Assembly (NCBI GenBank): GCA_040905305.1
Contig: JBBDRU010000211.1
Coordinates: 1 to 5,252, forward strand
DNA length: 5,252 bases
Reading direction: 5' to 3'
DNA from: SHAN690 sp040905305
GTDB taxonomy: Bacteria > Bacteroidota > Bacteroidia > Flavobacteriales_G > Salibacteraceae
The notes under the pieces are model-generated. The model was given only the letters and a program-made list of their open reading frames with translations, was not told the DNA's origin and did not search any database. The translations under genes were made by a program, and so were the position numbers. Shown one piece after another: positions 1 through 5,252 of the stretch (the first letter of the stretch is position 1; each line of letters begins with the position of its first letter).

Positions 1-604
1 CGATCATCGCTTCATCGCTCATAATTGGAAGGTAAGCACCACCGGCTACACAACTTCCCATTATCGCAGATATCTGATTCACTCCCCGACTGCTCATCAC
101 AGCATTATTTCGAAAAATGCGGCCGAAATGTTCCTTATCCGGAAAAATCTCATCTTGCATCGGCAAGTAAACTCCGGCACTATCAACGAGGTAGATTATC
201 GGTATGTAATTATCCATCGCGATTTCCTGCGCTCGAAGGTTTTTCTTTCCGGTAATTGGAAACCATGCCCCAGCCTTTACCGTGGCATCATTAGCAACAA
301 CAATGCAAATTTTGCCTTGAACGTATCCAAGAAAAACAACCACGCCACCACTTGGGCATCCTCCATGCTCAGCATACATGCCATCTCCTGCAAAGGCACC
401 CACCTCAATCTGTGGTTGATCATCATCCAGCAGTGCACTGATGCGTTCCCTCGCTGTCATTTTACCTTTATCGTGGTGCTTCTTTATACGCTTTTCGCCA
501 CCACCCAAATAAACCTTATCCAACCGCTGCCTGAGCTGTGAAATGAGCAGTTTCATTTGGTCTTCGTTCTTGTTAAATGCTAAATCTTGCTTTTTTTCCG
601 CCAT
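1..604 (-). CDS. Acyl-CoA carboxylase carboxyltransferase (beta) subunit, 3-methylcrotonyl-CoA carboxylase-like, N-terminal part
   Basis: Reading the minus strand from the ATG at 604 gives 201 uninterrupted codons to the left edge, so the gene continues outside the window. Family members are about 510-540 residues, so more than half is missing. The protein carries hallmarks of the crotonase-fold carboxyltransferases: GKMTARERI at residues 47-55, NDATVKAGAWFP at 105-116, and IMGSCVAGGAYLP at 181-193, a glycine-rich turn of the kind that forms an oxyanion hole. DEIFPDKEHFGRIF at 151-164 resembles the methylcrotonyl-CoA carboxylase beta subunit (MCCB) more than propionyl-CoA carboxylase. In this family the subunit transfers carboxyl from carboxybiotin to an acyl-CoA in the cytoplasm; the MCC version acts in leucine breakdown. 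The biotin carboxylase partner is not visible. The ATG at 604 is chosen because the segment FNKNEDQ-KLL that follows matches the usual family N-terminus; Met17 (position 556) is a less likely alternative. No Shine-Dalgarno sequence is seen. The family is firm; the exact acyl-CoA substrate is an inference. Confidence 0.93.
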   Translation of the reverse strand, partial: MAEKKQDLAFNKNEDQMKLLISQLRQRLDKVYLGGGEKRIKKHHDKGKMTARERISALLDDDQPQIEVGAFAGDGMYAEHGGCPSGGVVVFLGYVQGKICIVVANDATVKAGAWFPITGKKNLRAQEIAMDNYIPIIYLVDSAGVYLPMQDEIFPDKEHFGRIFRNNAVMSSRGVNQISAIMGSCVAGGAYLPIMSDEAMI

Positions 605-641
605 GTTTTTTGCTATTGCTAAAAGAATTGTCTTCCGACTT

Positions 642-670
642 CAAATATGTTCAATTTGATCGCATCTGAA
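642..670 (-). promoter_or_regulatory. Weak candidate Bacteroidota-type promoter for the carboxylase gene
   Basis: On the minus strand, TTC (670-668), an 18-bp spacer and CATATTTG (649-642) resemble the Bacteroidota consensus TTG-N19-TAnnTTTG, with one mismatch in each box. It would leave a leader of roughly 35 nt before the ATG at 604. In AT-rich DNA such matches occur by chance, so this is only a candidate. Confidence 0.2.
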
Positions 671-702
671 TGAATTTCTCGTCTAAATGGAAGAAATAAA
701 CG

Positions 703-720
703 TCAATTTGATATCAAAAC
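703..720. repeat. 12-bp palindrome next to a repeated decamer, possible operator
   Basis: TTTGATATCAAA at 707-718 is a perfect 12-bp palindrome. The overlapping decamer TCAATTTGAT (703-712) recurs exactly at 651-660, close to the candidate carboxylase promoter. The arrangement would fit a dimeric regulator's binding site upstream of the carboxylase gene, but the DNA is about 30% GC and such palindromes can arise by chance. Confidence 0.3.
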
Positions 721-752
721 ATTGTGCAGGAACATTTGGTTTAAAAAAGCTC

Positions 753-785
753 ATCATTTCAAAATAGATCAAAATCATTTCAAAA
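753..785. repeat. Exact 12-bp direct repeat with 21-bp period
   Basis: ATCATTTCAAAA occurs at 753-764 and again at 774-785, a period of 21 bp or two helical turns. A third related word (CATTTTCAAA) follows at 798-807. The repeats lie in the AT-rich gap between the end of the aminotransferase gene (874) and the start of the carboxylase gene (604). Nothing else in 605-873 looks like a gene or a strong terminator. A regulatory role is speculative. Confidence 0.35.
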
Positions 786-873
786 ATTGTCCAACTCCAT
801 TTTCAAACGATCCTTTCGAAAACCCAACATGCCAATGCAGTGCCTCGGTTAAAACCAAATAAAGCAATACAAA

Positions 874-2163
874 TCAAACCTTTGAAAGGTCGTGAATGGC
901 TTCGATAAGCGTCTTTAAATCCTCTAATGAAGTGTAAACATTGGGTGTAACCCTCACACCATCAACACCTTCATGGGTAATAGGTGTGGTATGTATCCGA
1001 GCTTCTTTCCAAAGATAATTATGGATTTCAGGTCCAGTTTTTCCTTTTAAACCAAAGGTGGTGAGGGCTCCACTAAAGGCAGGGTCTTCCGAACACCAAT
1101 ATTGAATTCCGGGCACTTCTTTTGTTCGTTCTACCCAGTATTGTTTCAAAAAGTGCAGGCGTTCAAACTTTCGATCACTGCCAATACTGTTATGAAAATC
1201 GATGGCTTGCCCTATGGCCAACTCTGCTGGAACATCTCGCGTGCCTTGATGCTCAAACTTTCGAATGTCATCTGATTGCGGCTCAGGTCCGGGAAACAAC
1301 GCCCAATGGTTTGAAATATGCTCTTTCTTCATCCAGAGCATTCCTGTGCCAAATGGAGCACAAAGCCATTTATGCAAACTGGTTCCGAAAAAGTCGCAGT
1401 TCAAATCGGGAATTTGAAAAGGTAAATGCGCGAAGCTGTGGGCGCCATCAACCATCACCAAAATCCCACGCTCTTTGGCTGCTTTAGCAATGGCCGACAC
1501 GGGCAACACCTGTCCCGTCCAGTTCACCACATGCTCGATCAATACCACTTTTGTTTTTGCTGAAAATTGATCGGTATAAGCCTTGACAATTGCTTTTATA
1601 TCGGTGGATGGCATAGGTATTTTAGCCACTTTCCGAACGATTCCTTCGCGCATTTCACGCTGCTTCCAAGCTTGATTCATATTTGGATAAATGAAATTGC
1701 TTGTCACAAATTCATCGTCTTTCTTCATATCCAAACCAAAGATCAAAGTATCCAATGCTTCAGTCGTATTTCGGTTTATTGCGATCTCTTCTTCACTTAC
1801 GCCCGCCAACTCTGCCAATTTAGAACGGATGGACTCCCTACCCTTTTCAAAAACCCGCCACATATAATAAGAAGGTGCCTCATTGCTCAATGCTGTAAAA
1901 CGCTGAACAGCATCCTGAACAACTTTAGGATGTGGAGACACACCACCATTATTGAGGTTGATCAAGTTGGATGAGGAGGTGTAATTATGCCTTACCCAAC
2001 TCCAAAAATCCTCATTTCCTGCAAGTTCATCAGGAGGCGTGAGTGCTACCTCCCTCAACACATCCTTTGCTTCACTTGCATAGGCTTCGTCAATAAGTGG
2101 CCAGGCCCATGCACCAGCGGTAAGTGCTGTAAGCTGTTTGATGAATACTCTTCTGTCTTTCAT
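874..2163 (-). CDS. Class V aminotransferase-fold PLP enzyme with twin-arginine signal peptide
   Basis: A 429-residue protein of the fold-type I, class V family (related to isopenicillin-N epimerase, cysteine desulfurase and kynureninase types). Visible landmarks: NNGG at 71-74; RNTTEAL at 131-137, which in the family contacts the PLP phosphate; VDGAH at 238-242, with Asp239 expected to pair with the pyridine nitrogen; SLHKW at 262-266, with Lys265 the expected Schiff-base lysine; GTR at 307-309; and VRVTPNVY at 403-410, whose Arg404 may bind a substrate carboxylate. All expected catalytic residues seem present, so it should be active. The N-terminus reads DRRVFIK (3-9), close to the Tat consensus S/T-RR-x-F-L-K. 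A hydrophobic stretch (11-24) and A-Y-A/S (27-30) follow, predicting cleavage after residue 29 and export of a folded, PLP-loaded enzyme. The start ATG at 2163 is supported by this intact signal. The gene is divergent from the methyltransferase gene at 2245. The family is sure; the reaction and substrate cannot be read from sequence. Confidence 0.92.
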   Translation of the reverse strand: MKDRRVFIKQLTALTAGAWAWPLIDEAYASEAKDVLREVALTPPDELAGNEDFWSWVRHNYTSSSNLINLNNGGVSPHPKVVQDAVQRFTALSNEAPSYYMWRVFEKGRESIRSKLAELAGVSEEEIAINRNTTEALDTLIFGLDMKKDDEFVTSNFIYPNMNQAWKQREMREGIVRKVAKIPMPSTDIKAIVKAYTDQFSAKTKVVLIEHVVNWTGQVLPVSAIAKAAKERGILVMVDGAHSFAHLPFQIPDLNCDFFGTSLHKWLCAPFGTGMLWMKKEHISNHWALFPGPEPQSDDIRKFEHQGTRDVPAELAIGQAIDFHNSIGSDRKFERLHFLKQYWVERTKEVPGIQYWCSEDPAFSGALTTFGLKGKTGPEIHNYLWKEARIHTTPITHEGVDGVRVTPNVYTSLEDLKTLIEAIHDLSKV

Positions 2164-2185
2164 AAGGCAATGGTTTCAAGCAAAT

Positions 2186-2214
2186 AAAAGATAATCTTCA
2201 GAATAATGCTTCAA
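2186..2214 (-). promoter_or_regulatory. Candidate Bacteroidota-type promoter for the PLP-enzyme gene
   Basis: The minus strand shows TTG (2214-2212), an 18-bp spacer and TATCTTTT (2193-2186), which matches TTG-N19-TAnnTTTG except for the last base and 1 bp of spacing. The -7 box ends 22 bp before the ATG at 2163. This is the best box pair in the 81-bp divergent region, but it rests on short motifs only. Confidence 0.3.
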
Positions 2215-2240
2215 GTCGCTTAGTTCTTTTCTCAACTTTG
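2210..2240 (+). promoter_or_regulatory. Weak candidate promoter for the methyltransferase gene, nearly leaderless
   Basis: CAACTTTG at 2233-2240 matches TAnnTTTG at all but one position, with TTC (2210-2212) 20 bp upstream in place of TTG. Transcription from it would start at or next to the ATG at 2245, giving a leaderless or almost leaderless mRNA. The upstream box overlaps the TTG of the opposing candidate promoter, so the two could compete. Low certainty. Confidence 0.18.
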
Positions 2241-2244
2241 TCTA

Positions 2245-2679
2245 ATGAATCCTCGTTCATTAATCTTGGTTATTATACAGTTCGCGGCATTGCTATATTT
2301 CTTTTTCTCGGGAAGTGTTTTTGCTTCGAAAATGTGGTTGTTGGCAGTAGAAATCATCGGAATCATGCTTGGCATTTGGGCTATTGTTGCCATGAATCCG
2401 TGGAAGGTGAGTATTTTTCCGGAACCTACGAAAGTGAATGAGTTGATTGTGTCCGGGCCATATCGTTGGATCAGGCACCCGATGTATGCTTCCATTTTAT
2501 TGATTTGTTTGAGTCTGGCAATTGACAGGATGCATCGGATTGATTTTATGGTATTTGCAATTCTATTGATCAATCAACTCATAAAACTAACCCATGAAGA
2601 AAAGTTGCTTCAGGCGAAATTCCCAGCCTACACAAGTTACATGCAAAAATCAAACGCCCTGATCCCCTTCCTGTTTTGA
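2245..2679 (+). CDS. ICMT/PEMT-like integral membrane methyltransferase
   Basis: A 144-residue, very hydrophobic protein. Membrane segments are expected at about residues 5-23, 31-50, 82-94 and 99-113. The signature GPYRWIRHPMY at 71-81 is the conserved motif of the isoprenylcysteine carboxyl methyltransferase and phospholipid methyltransferase group. The pair Glu118-Glu119 and the tail FPAYTSYMQKSNALIPFLF also match the family's S-adenosylmethionine-binding end. Length and order are normal for bacterial members, which are single-domain and act in the membrane. Bacteria lack prenylated Ras-type substrates, so the acceptor (a lipid, quinone or small hydrophobic molecule) is unknown. The ATG at 2245 is the only credible start, because an in-frame stop (TAG, 2221) lies just upstream. 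No ribosome binding site is seen. It is divergent from the PLP-enzyme gene and converges on wbqC, so it is probably transcribed alone. Confidence 0.88.
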   Translation: MNPRSLILVIIQFAALLYFFFSGSVFASKMWLLAVEIIGIMLGIWAIVAMNPWKVSIFPEPTKVNELIVSGPYRWIRHPMYASILLICLSLAIDRMHRIDFMVFAILLINQLIKLTHEEKLLQAKFPAYTSYMQKSNALIPFLF

Positions 2680-2687
2680 AAATCCGG

Positions 2688-2702
2688 TGCTTTAAAAAAG
2701 CA
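2688..2702. terminator. Short hairpin between convergent genes, weak bidirectional terminator candidate
   Basis: TGCTTT (2688-2693), a 3-base AAA loop and AAAGCA (2697-2702) form a 6-bp inverted repeat in the convergent junction. It overlaps the wbqC stop codon (2692-2694) and lies 9 bp after the methyltransferase stop. The stem is short and the following T-runs are broken (ATTCTTT on the plus strand, GGATTTT on the minus), so termination here is uncertain. Confidence 0.3.
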
Positions 2703-3276
2703 ATTCTTTCGCCTGTGGCCCCAGGTTAAAGAGCGCATCAAACAAACTCATATTAGGCGAAAATGCTTGTCGATCGCTGAAAACCTGCATGTAGGTTGTT
2801 GGTTCAACCAGTTGCTTGAAGCTTTCTCCTCTAAAGTCCGTTTGAACATCCTCCGAATATGTTTCTGTGAACATTACGGGTAGGTCTAATTGGAGGGCTT
2901 CGATAAAAAAACGATGGATATCGAGGTTTAAATCCCAAAGTAATTTGGTTTTATGGTGATATAGCGGATGAATTTTATGTTCGTAAAACTCAAAGTAGGG
3001 CGACCTTCGGTAAGCAGCTTCTAATCCTTTCCAATGGTCTTTTTGCCAATTTTCAGCATAAGCGATTTCAACGTTTTTCATTGTCCTTCGCTTTCCGGTT
3101 TTGATGGTTGGAATACTCAGTTGTTGAACGCCATTCGGTCCCGTAATCTCCATTCGGCTACGGAAGGTTTGCTTGGGAAAGTTTTCATGGTACTCTAAAA
3201 ATACCGATTCACCACGGTTTATCATCGCTTTGTAGAAAGCGATGTTGCCCGCATAGAACAAAGGAAAAACAGCCAT
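2692..3276 (-). CDS. WbqC family protein
   Basis: A 194-residue protein recognised as WbqC-like from its overall pattern: a start MAVFPLFYAGNIAFY (1-15), YHENFPKQTFRSR at 29-41, LSIPTIK at 53-59, a central WKGLEAAYRRSPYFEFY (82-98), and the typical ending NMSLFDALFNLGPQAKELL (175-193). WbqC-family genes are often found in O-antigen or glycan loci, but the biochemical role is poorly defined, so no reaction is assigned. The same frame is open up to 3405, but that extension lies inside lepB and is unlike the family. The ATG at 3276 gives the normal N-terminus, with GTG at 3279 the only close alternative. The start lies 10 bp after the lepB stop, so the two genes very probably share a transcript. 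The sequence before the ATG (TCAACCTGTG) has no recognisable Shine-Dalgarno, and translational coupling to lepB is plausible. Confidence 0.85.
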   Translation of the reverse strand: MAVFPLFYAGNIAFYKAMINRGESVFLEYHENFPKQTFRSRMEITGPNGVQQLSIPTIKTGKRRTMKNVEIAYAENWQKDHWKGLEAAYRRSPYFEFYEHKIHPLYHHKTKLLWDLNLDIHRFFIEALQLDLPVMFTETYSEDVQTDFRGESFKQLVEPTTYMQVFSDRQAFSPNMSLFDALFNLGPQAKELLF

Positions 3277-3286
3277 CACAGGTTGA

Positions 3287-4864
3287 TTAATCCGGAATAC
3301 TGAACATGCGGTTGAAACGAATAGCACCGTCAAACCAGCCGAGCTCAGGGTCGATGGATAGCCAGATGAACGCAGCCTTGCCCACCACGTGATCTTCTGG
3401 AACAAATCCCCAAAAGCGTGAATCTGCAGAATTGTGCCGATTGTCGCCCATCATAAAATAATAGTTCAACTCAAAGGTGTAACTATCAGCCAACTCCCCA
3501 TCGATAAAAATGTCTCCGTCTTTCACTTTTAACTCGTGCCCTTCATAAACATGAATGATGCGTTCATAAAAAGGAAGTGTTTTTGAGTTTAAATCAACCG
3601 TGGTTCCTTTTTCAGGAACAGTAAGCGGCCCCCAATAATCTTCTGACCAATCATACTGTGGATCGTTTGGGAAAATATGAAATATCGGGCTGGCACCTTT
3701 TGGCGAAACAGCCACGCTCACATCGCTCACCGAGCCAAATGTTTCCATCTGATCGGAAGCCTTTAGCGTCATCGGAACGTTATAAACGTAGCCATTTTCG
3801 CTTTGGGATGCACGAATATCCTGATAATTAATATCGAGCTTTTCTTTCAGAATTTGCTTATTGATGGTAGAGCTCGTACGTACTTCATAGCGATATTGAA
3901 AGTCTGGTGGAATATATGCTGTTTCACCATTGATGTGAAGTTTTGCGTGCTCGATAAATATTTCATCTCCGGGAATAGCCACACAGCGCTTGATATAATG
4001 TTCGCGCTTATCAACCGGTCTTACCGTGTAAGGCATATTACGCTTGATAACTTTCCTTGCCAGCGCTTCATAATATTCGTCTGACTTTTGCTTTTCACCA
4101 CGCATAGCATCATTTTGCTTCATACGATACATTTCATCCCTTATCACCTGATTATAACTCCGTTCACTCTGATATTGCAAGAGCACAGTGTCTCCTTCGG
4201 GATAGTTAAATACCACAATGTCATTGCGTTCTACATCTCCAAACCCCGGTAGCCGTTGATATGGAAGTTTCATCCATTCCAGGTAGCTCGGTATTGTGGT
4301 TCCTGGTAAGCTGTGATGAGCAAATGGAAAACTTAGTGGTGTTTGAGGGATTTTTGGTCCGTACGCAAGTTTACTTACGAATAGGTAATCCCCGATAAGC
4401 AAGCTTTTCTCCATTGAACTGGTCGGGATGGTAAATGCCTCTAACGTATATGTTCTGATAATGCTCGCAGCGATAATGGCAAAAACAATAGCATCGCCCC
4501 ATTCACGCATGGTTGATTTTGGGAGTTTCTCCCGATCAATCGGCCCGTAATACTTGATACCACTATTGCCCCACATCGGAAATGCGAGAAAAGGCAGAAA
4601 AATGGCAAAGATTTGTGAACCGCGATCCACTTTACCATAAACTGATGCGAGGTTGGAGTTAAAGACCATCAGCATGATAACGTTAACCCCGGGAAAAATC
4701 AGCAGCAAAACCCACCACCATGGCTTTTTTATGATTTTGGTAAGTATAAAGAAGTTATATATCGGAATGATCCCTTCCCATGCTTTTCGACCTGCTTTAG
4801 GGAAAAGTAGATAAAACCCGATGAAGTAACCTAACGCAATAATGCCGTAAACGATAAAACTCAT
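3287..4864 (-). CDS. lepB: Signal peptidase I, long Bacteroidota form with N-terminal membrane extension
   Basis: A 525-residue S26-family signal peptidase that cleaves signal peptides from Sec (and Tat) exported proteins on the outer face of the cytoplasmic membrane. Catalytic boxes are intact: IPTSSMEKSL at 146-155 with Ser150 as nucleophile; RNDIVVFNYP at 213-222; YIKRCVAIPGDEI at 290-302 with Lys292 as general base; and GDNRHNSADSR at 473-483. Hydrophobic segments at about 3-21, 49-68, 83-99 and 123-140 mark several membrane spans; the last directly precedes the catalytic domain. Residues 1-75 contain AWEGIIPIYN and a Trp-rich KKPWWWVLLLIFPGVNVI stretch resembling a small membrane domain that I associate with DUF5684, fused in front. 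Ser150 and Lys292 are 142 residues apart, against about 55 in E. coli LepB; the extra part includes a charged, probably helical stretch (about 232-275). Such long forms appear usual in Bacteroidota. The ATG at 4864 is the first in frame and starts the hydrophobic segment. In related genomes dapB often precedes lepB; here no gene does within 388 bp. Confidence 0.95.
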   Translation of the reverse strand: MSFIVYGIIALGYFIGFYLLFPKAGRKAWEGIIPIYNFFILTKIIKKPWWWVLLLIFPGVNVIMLMVFNSNLASVYGKVDRGSQIFAIFLPFLAFPMWGNSGIKYYGPIDREKLPKSTMREWGDAIVFAIIAASIIRTYTLEAFTIPTSSMEKSLLIGDYLFVSKLAYGPKIPQTPLSFPFAHHSLPGTTIPSYLEWMKLPYQRLPGFGDVERNDIVVFNYPEGDTVLLQYQSERSYNQVIRDEMYRMKQNDAMRGEKQKSDEYYEALARKVIKRNMPYTVRPVDKREHYIKRCVAIPGDEIFIEHAKLHINGETAYIPPDFQYRYEVRTSSTINKQILKEKLDINYQDIRASQSENGYVYNVPMTLKASDQMETFGSVSDVSVAVSPKGASPIFHIFPNDPQYDWSEDYWGPLTVPEKGTTVDLNSKTLPFYERIIHVYEGHELKVKDGDIFIDGELADSYTFELNYYFMMGDNRHNSADSRFWGFVPEDHVVGKAAFIWLSIDPELGWFDGAIRFNRMFSIPD

Positions 4865-5080
4865 GCTGCTTTTTTAAATACCGGACGAAGAAACAAACTT
4901 TCAGGGCTTCCTAAACATGTTTTTCGTTAAACGGTTGAAAAAGCAGATGAACAATGCCTGAAAAACGGAAAAACCACTGGATCAGAGTGAGAACGGAAAG
5001 CGAAGAAGACCAAACACCCTGTCACCTGATAGCTATGGGGTTCGAGTTATCGCAGAGTGAAGTTATTTAATCTGTAACCC

Positions 5081-5129
5081 GGTGCCCCCTTCGACCATTC
5101 CGCTTATCGCGGAAGCTCAGGAAGACACC
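5081..5129. repeat. Two-tier dyad: perfect hairpin inside a CCTTCGAC/GCTCAGG-type element
   Basis: TTCCGC (5098-5103), loop TTATC and GCGGAA (5109-5114) make a perfect 6-bp GC-rich hairpin. It sits between CCTTCGAC (5088-5095) and GCTCAGG (5115-5121). The outer ends GGTG (5081-5084) and CACC (5126-5129) can also pair. CCTTCGACnnnGCTCAGG-like words resemble intergenic repeats I recall from Bacteroidota genomes; here the two halves are 19 bp apart instead of about 3. No T-run follows on either strand, so it is not a typical terminator. Confidence 0.45.
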
Positions 5130-5160
5130 TACGGTTTTACGCATTAAAAAGTGCTTGATC

Positions 5161-5183
5161 CATAACTAAATGCTAGCGTTATG
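5161..5183. repeat. Inverted repeat CATAAC...GTTATG
   Basis: CATAAC (5161-5166) and GTTATG (5178-5183) form a 6-bp inverted repeat around an 11-base loop that itself contains the palindrome GCTAGC (5172-5177). It is followed at once by CTGAGCAGCGAAG (5184-5196), which resembles the opposite-strand form of the CCTTCGAC...GCTCAGG word at 5088-5121. It may belong to the same degenerate intergenic element. Confidence 0.35.
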
Positions 5184-5252
5184 CTGAGCAGCGAAGAGCG
5201 GACCAGCAGAGACAGAGTGAGTGCGAGAGTGAAAAAGACGTTTTCTACTTCG

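Larger units (their letters stand above)
4983..5239. repeat. Pair of degenerate purine-rich direct repeats (4983-5010 and 5213-5239)
   Basis: Both copies begin CAGAGTGAG and end in AAGAC, with related purine-rich sequence between them (AACGGAAAGCGAAG against TGCGAGAGTGAAA). Similarity continues weakly leftward, where each copy is preceded by a CCA-starting purine-rich stretch. The starts are 230 bp apart. They look like old duplicated or dispersed repeat copies rather than coding sequence, since reading either strand in parallel frames gives unrelated peptides. Confidence 0.4.
4865..5252. other. Gene-poor 388-bp region upstream of lepB, unassigned
   Basis: No convincing protein gene, tRNA or known RNA was recognised here on either strand. 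The part next to lepB (4865-4980) is AT-rich and should hold its promoter and leader. The best single box is AAAGTTTG on the minus strand (4901-4894), without a matching TTG upstream. AAACATGTTT at 4913-4922 is a 10-bp palindrome. From about 4980 onward the composition changes: 34 of 60 bases at 5081-5140 and 29 of 50 at 5181-5230 are G or C, compared with 35 of 120 at 661-780. This part holds inverted repeats and a degenerate direct repeat, listed separately. At the right edge two short frames stay open: plus from the ATG at 5181 (24 codons) and minus 5251-5144 (35 codons and a stop). Neither is recognisable. Confidence 0.6.

Noticed and set aside
25..541. Two plus-strand open frames over the carboxylase gene
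   Set aside because: They lie opposite a clearly recognised carboxyltransferase coding sequence and show no protein-like features of their own.
847..890. Possible terminator after the PLP-enzyme gene (GGTTAAAACC; ACCTTTGAAAGGT)
   Set aside because: The first has too short a stem and loop; the second has a 1-base loop and lies inside the coding sequence. Neither has a T-run.
3277..3405. In-frame upstream extension of wbqC (43 more codons, start at 3405)
   Set aside because: It lies wholly inside lepB, is unlike any WbqC N-terminus, and the ATG at 3276 gives the normal family start.
5031..5060. GGGGTTCGAGT, resembling a tRNA or tmRNA T-loop
   Set aside because: The bases on either side cannot form the 5-bp T-stem, and no acceptor or anticodon arm can be fitted around it.
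5144..5251. Minus-strand open frame of 35 codons entering from the right edge and ending at TAA (5146-5144)
   Set aside because: The hydrophobic peptide could be the end of a neighbouring gene, but it is short, unrecognised, and overlaps the repeat copy at 5213-5239. Flanking sequence is needed.
5181..5252. Plus-strand open frame starting MLSSEERTSRD and running off the right edge
   Set aside because: Only 24 codons in purine-rich, stop-poor DNA overlapping a degenerate repeat and a hairpin; no recognisable family.
4865..5252. RNase P RNA, SRP RNA or a group II intron end
   Set aside because: None of the conserved blocks I know for these RNAs, including the intron domain V hairpin, could be found on either strand.

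Overview
The window looks like chromosomal DNA of a member of the Bacteroidota, possibly a Cytophagales-type bacterium. This is an inference from four signs: the long (525-residue) signal peptidase I with a membrane-embedded N-terminal extension, the tight lepB-wbqC pair, the absence of Shine-Dalgarno sequences before the genes, and promoter-like boxes close to the Bacteroidota consensus (TTG, a spacer of about 19 bp, then TAnnTTTG). Genes here are near 40-45% GC by eye.

Layout from left to right: (1) 1-604, minus strand, the N-terminal 201 residues of a biotin-dependent acyl-CoA carboxylase beta subunit, most like 3-methylcrotonyl-CoA carboxylase, cut by the left edge. (2) 605-873, an AT-rich intergenic stretch with short direct repeats and a palindrome but no gene. 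(3) 874-2163, minus, a class V PLP-dependent aminotransferase-fold enzyme with an apparent twin-arginine export signal. (4) 2164-2244, an 81-bp divergent promoter region. (5) 2245-2679, plus, a small integral-membrane methyltransferase of the isoprenylcysteine carboxyl methyltransferase (ICMT)-like family. (6) 2692-3276, minus, a WbqC-family protein, converging on the methyltransferase gene with 12 bp between the stop codons. (7) 3287-4864, minus, signal peptidase I (lepB), 10 bp upstream of wbqC and very probably in one transcript with it. (8) 4865-5252, 388 bp with no convincing gene. It is GC-richer than the other intergenic region and holds hairpins and degenerate repeats.

How the genes relate: lepB and wbqC probably form an operon for envelope functions (removal of Sec signal peptides, and a glycan-related protein of uncertain chemistry). 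The aminotransferase-like protein is probably exported folded through Tat, so a Tat-type signal peptide and the general signal peptidase lie in the same window, but this does not show a functional link. The carboxylase belongs to leucine or acyl-CoA catabolism and appears unrelated to the rest. I found no CRISPR array, complete mobile element, rRNA or tRNA, and no clearly new multi-gene system. The least explained DNA is the right-hand 388 bp.
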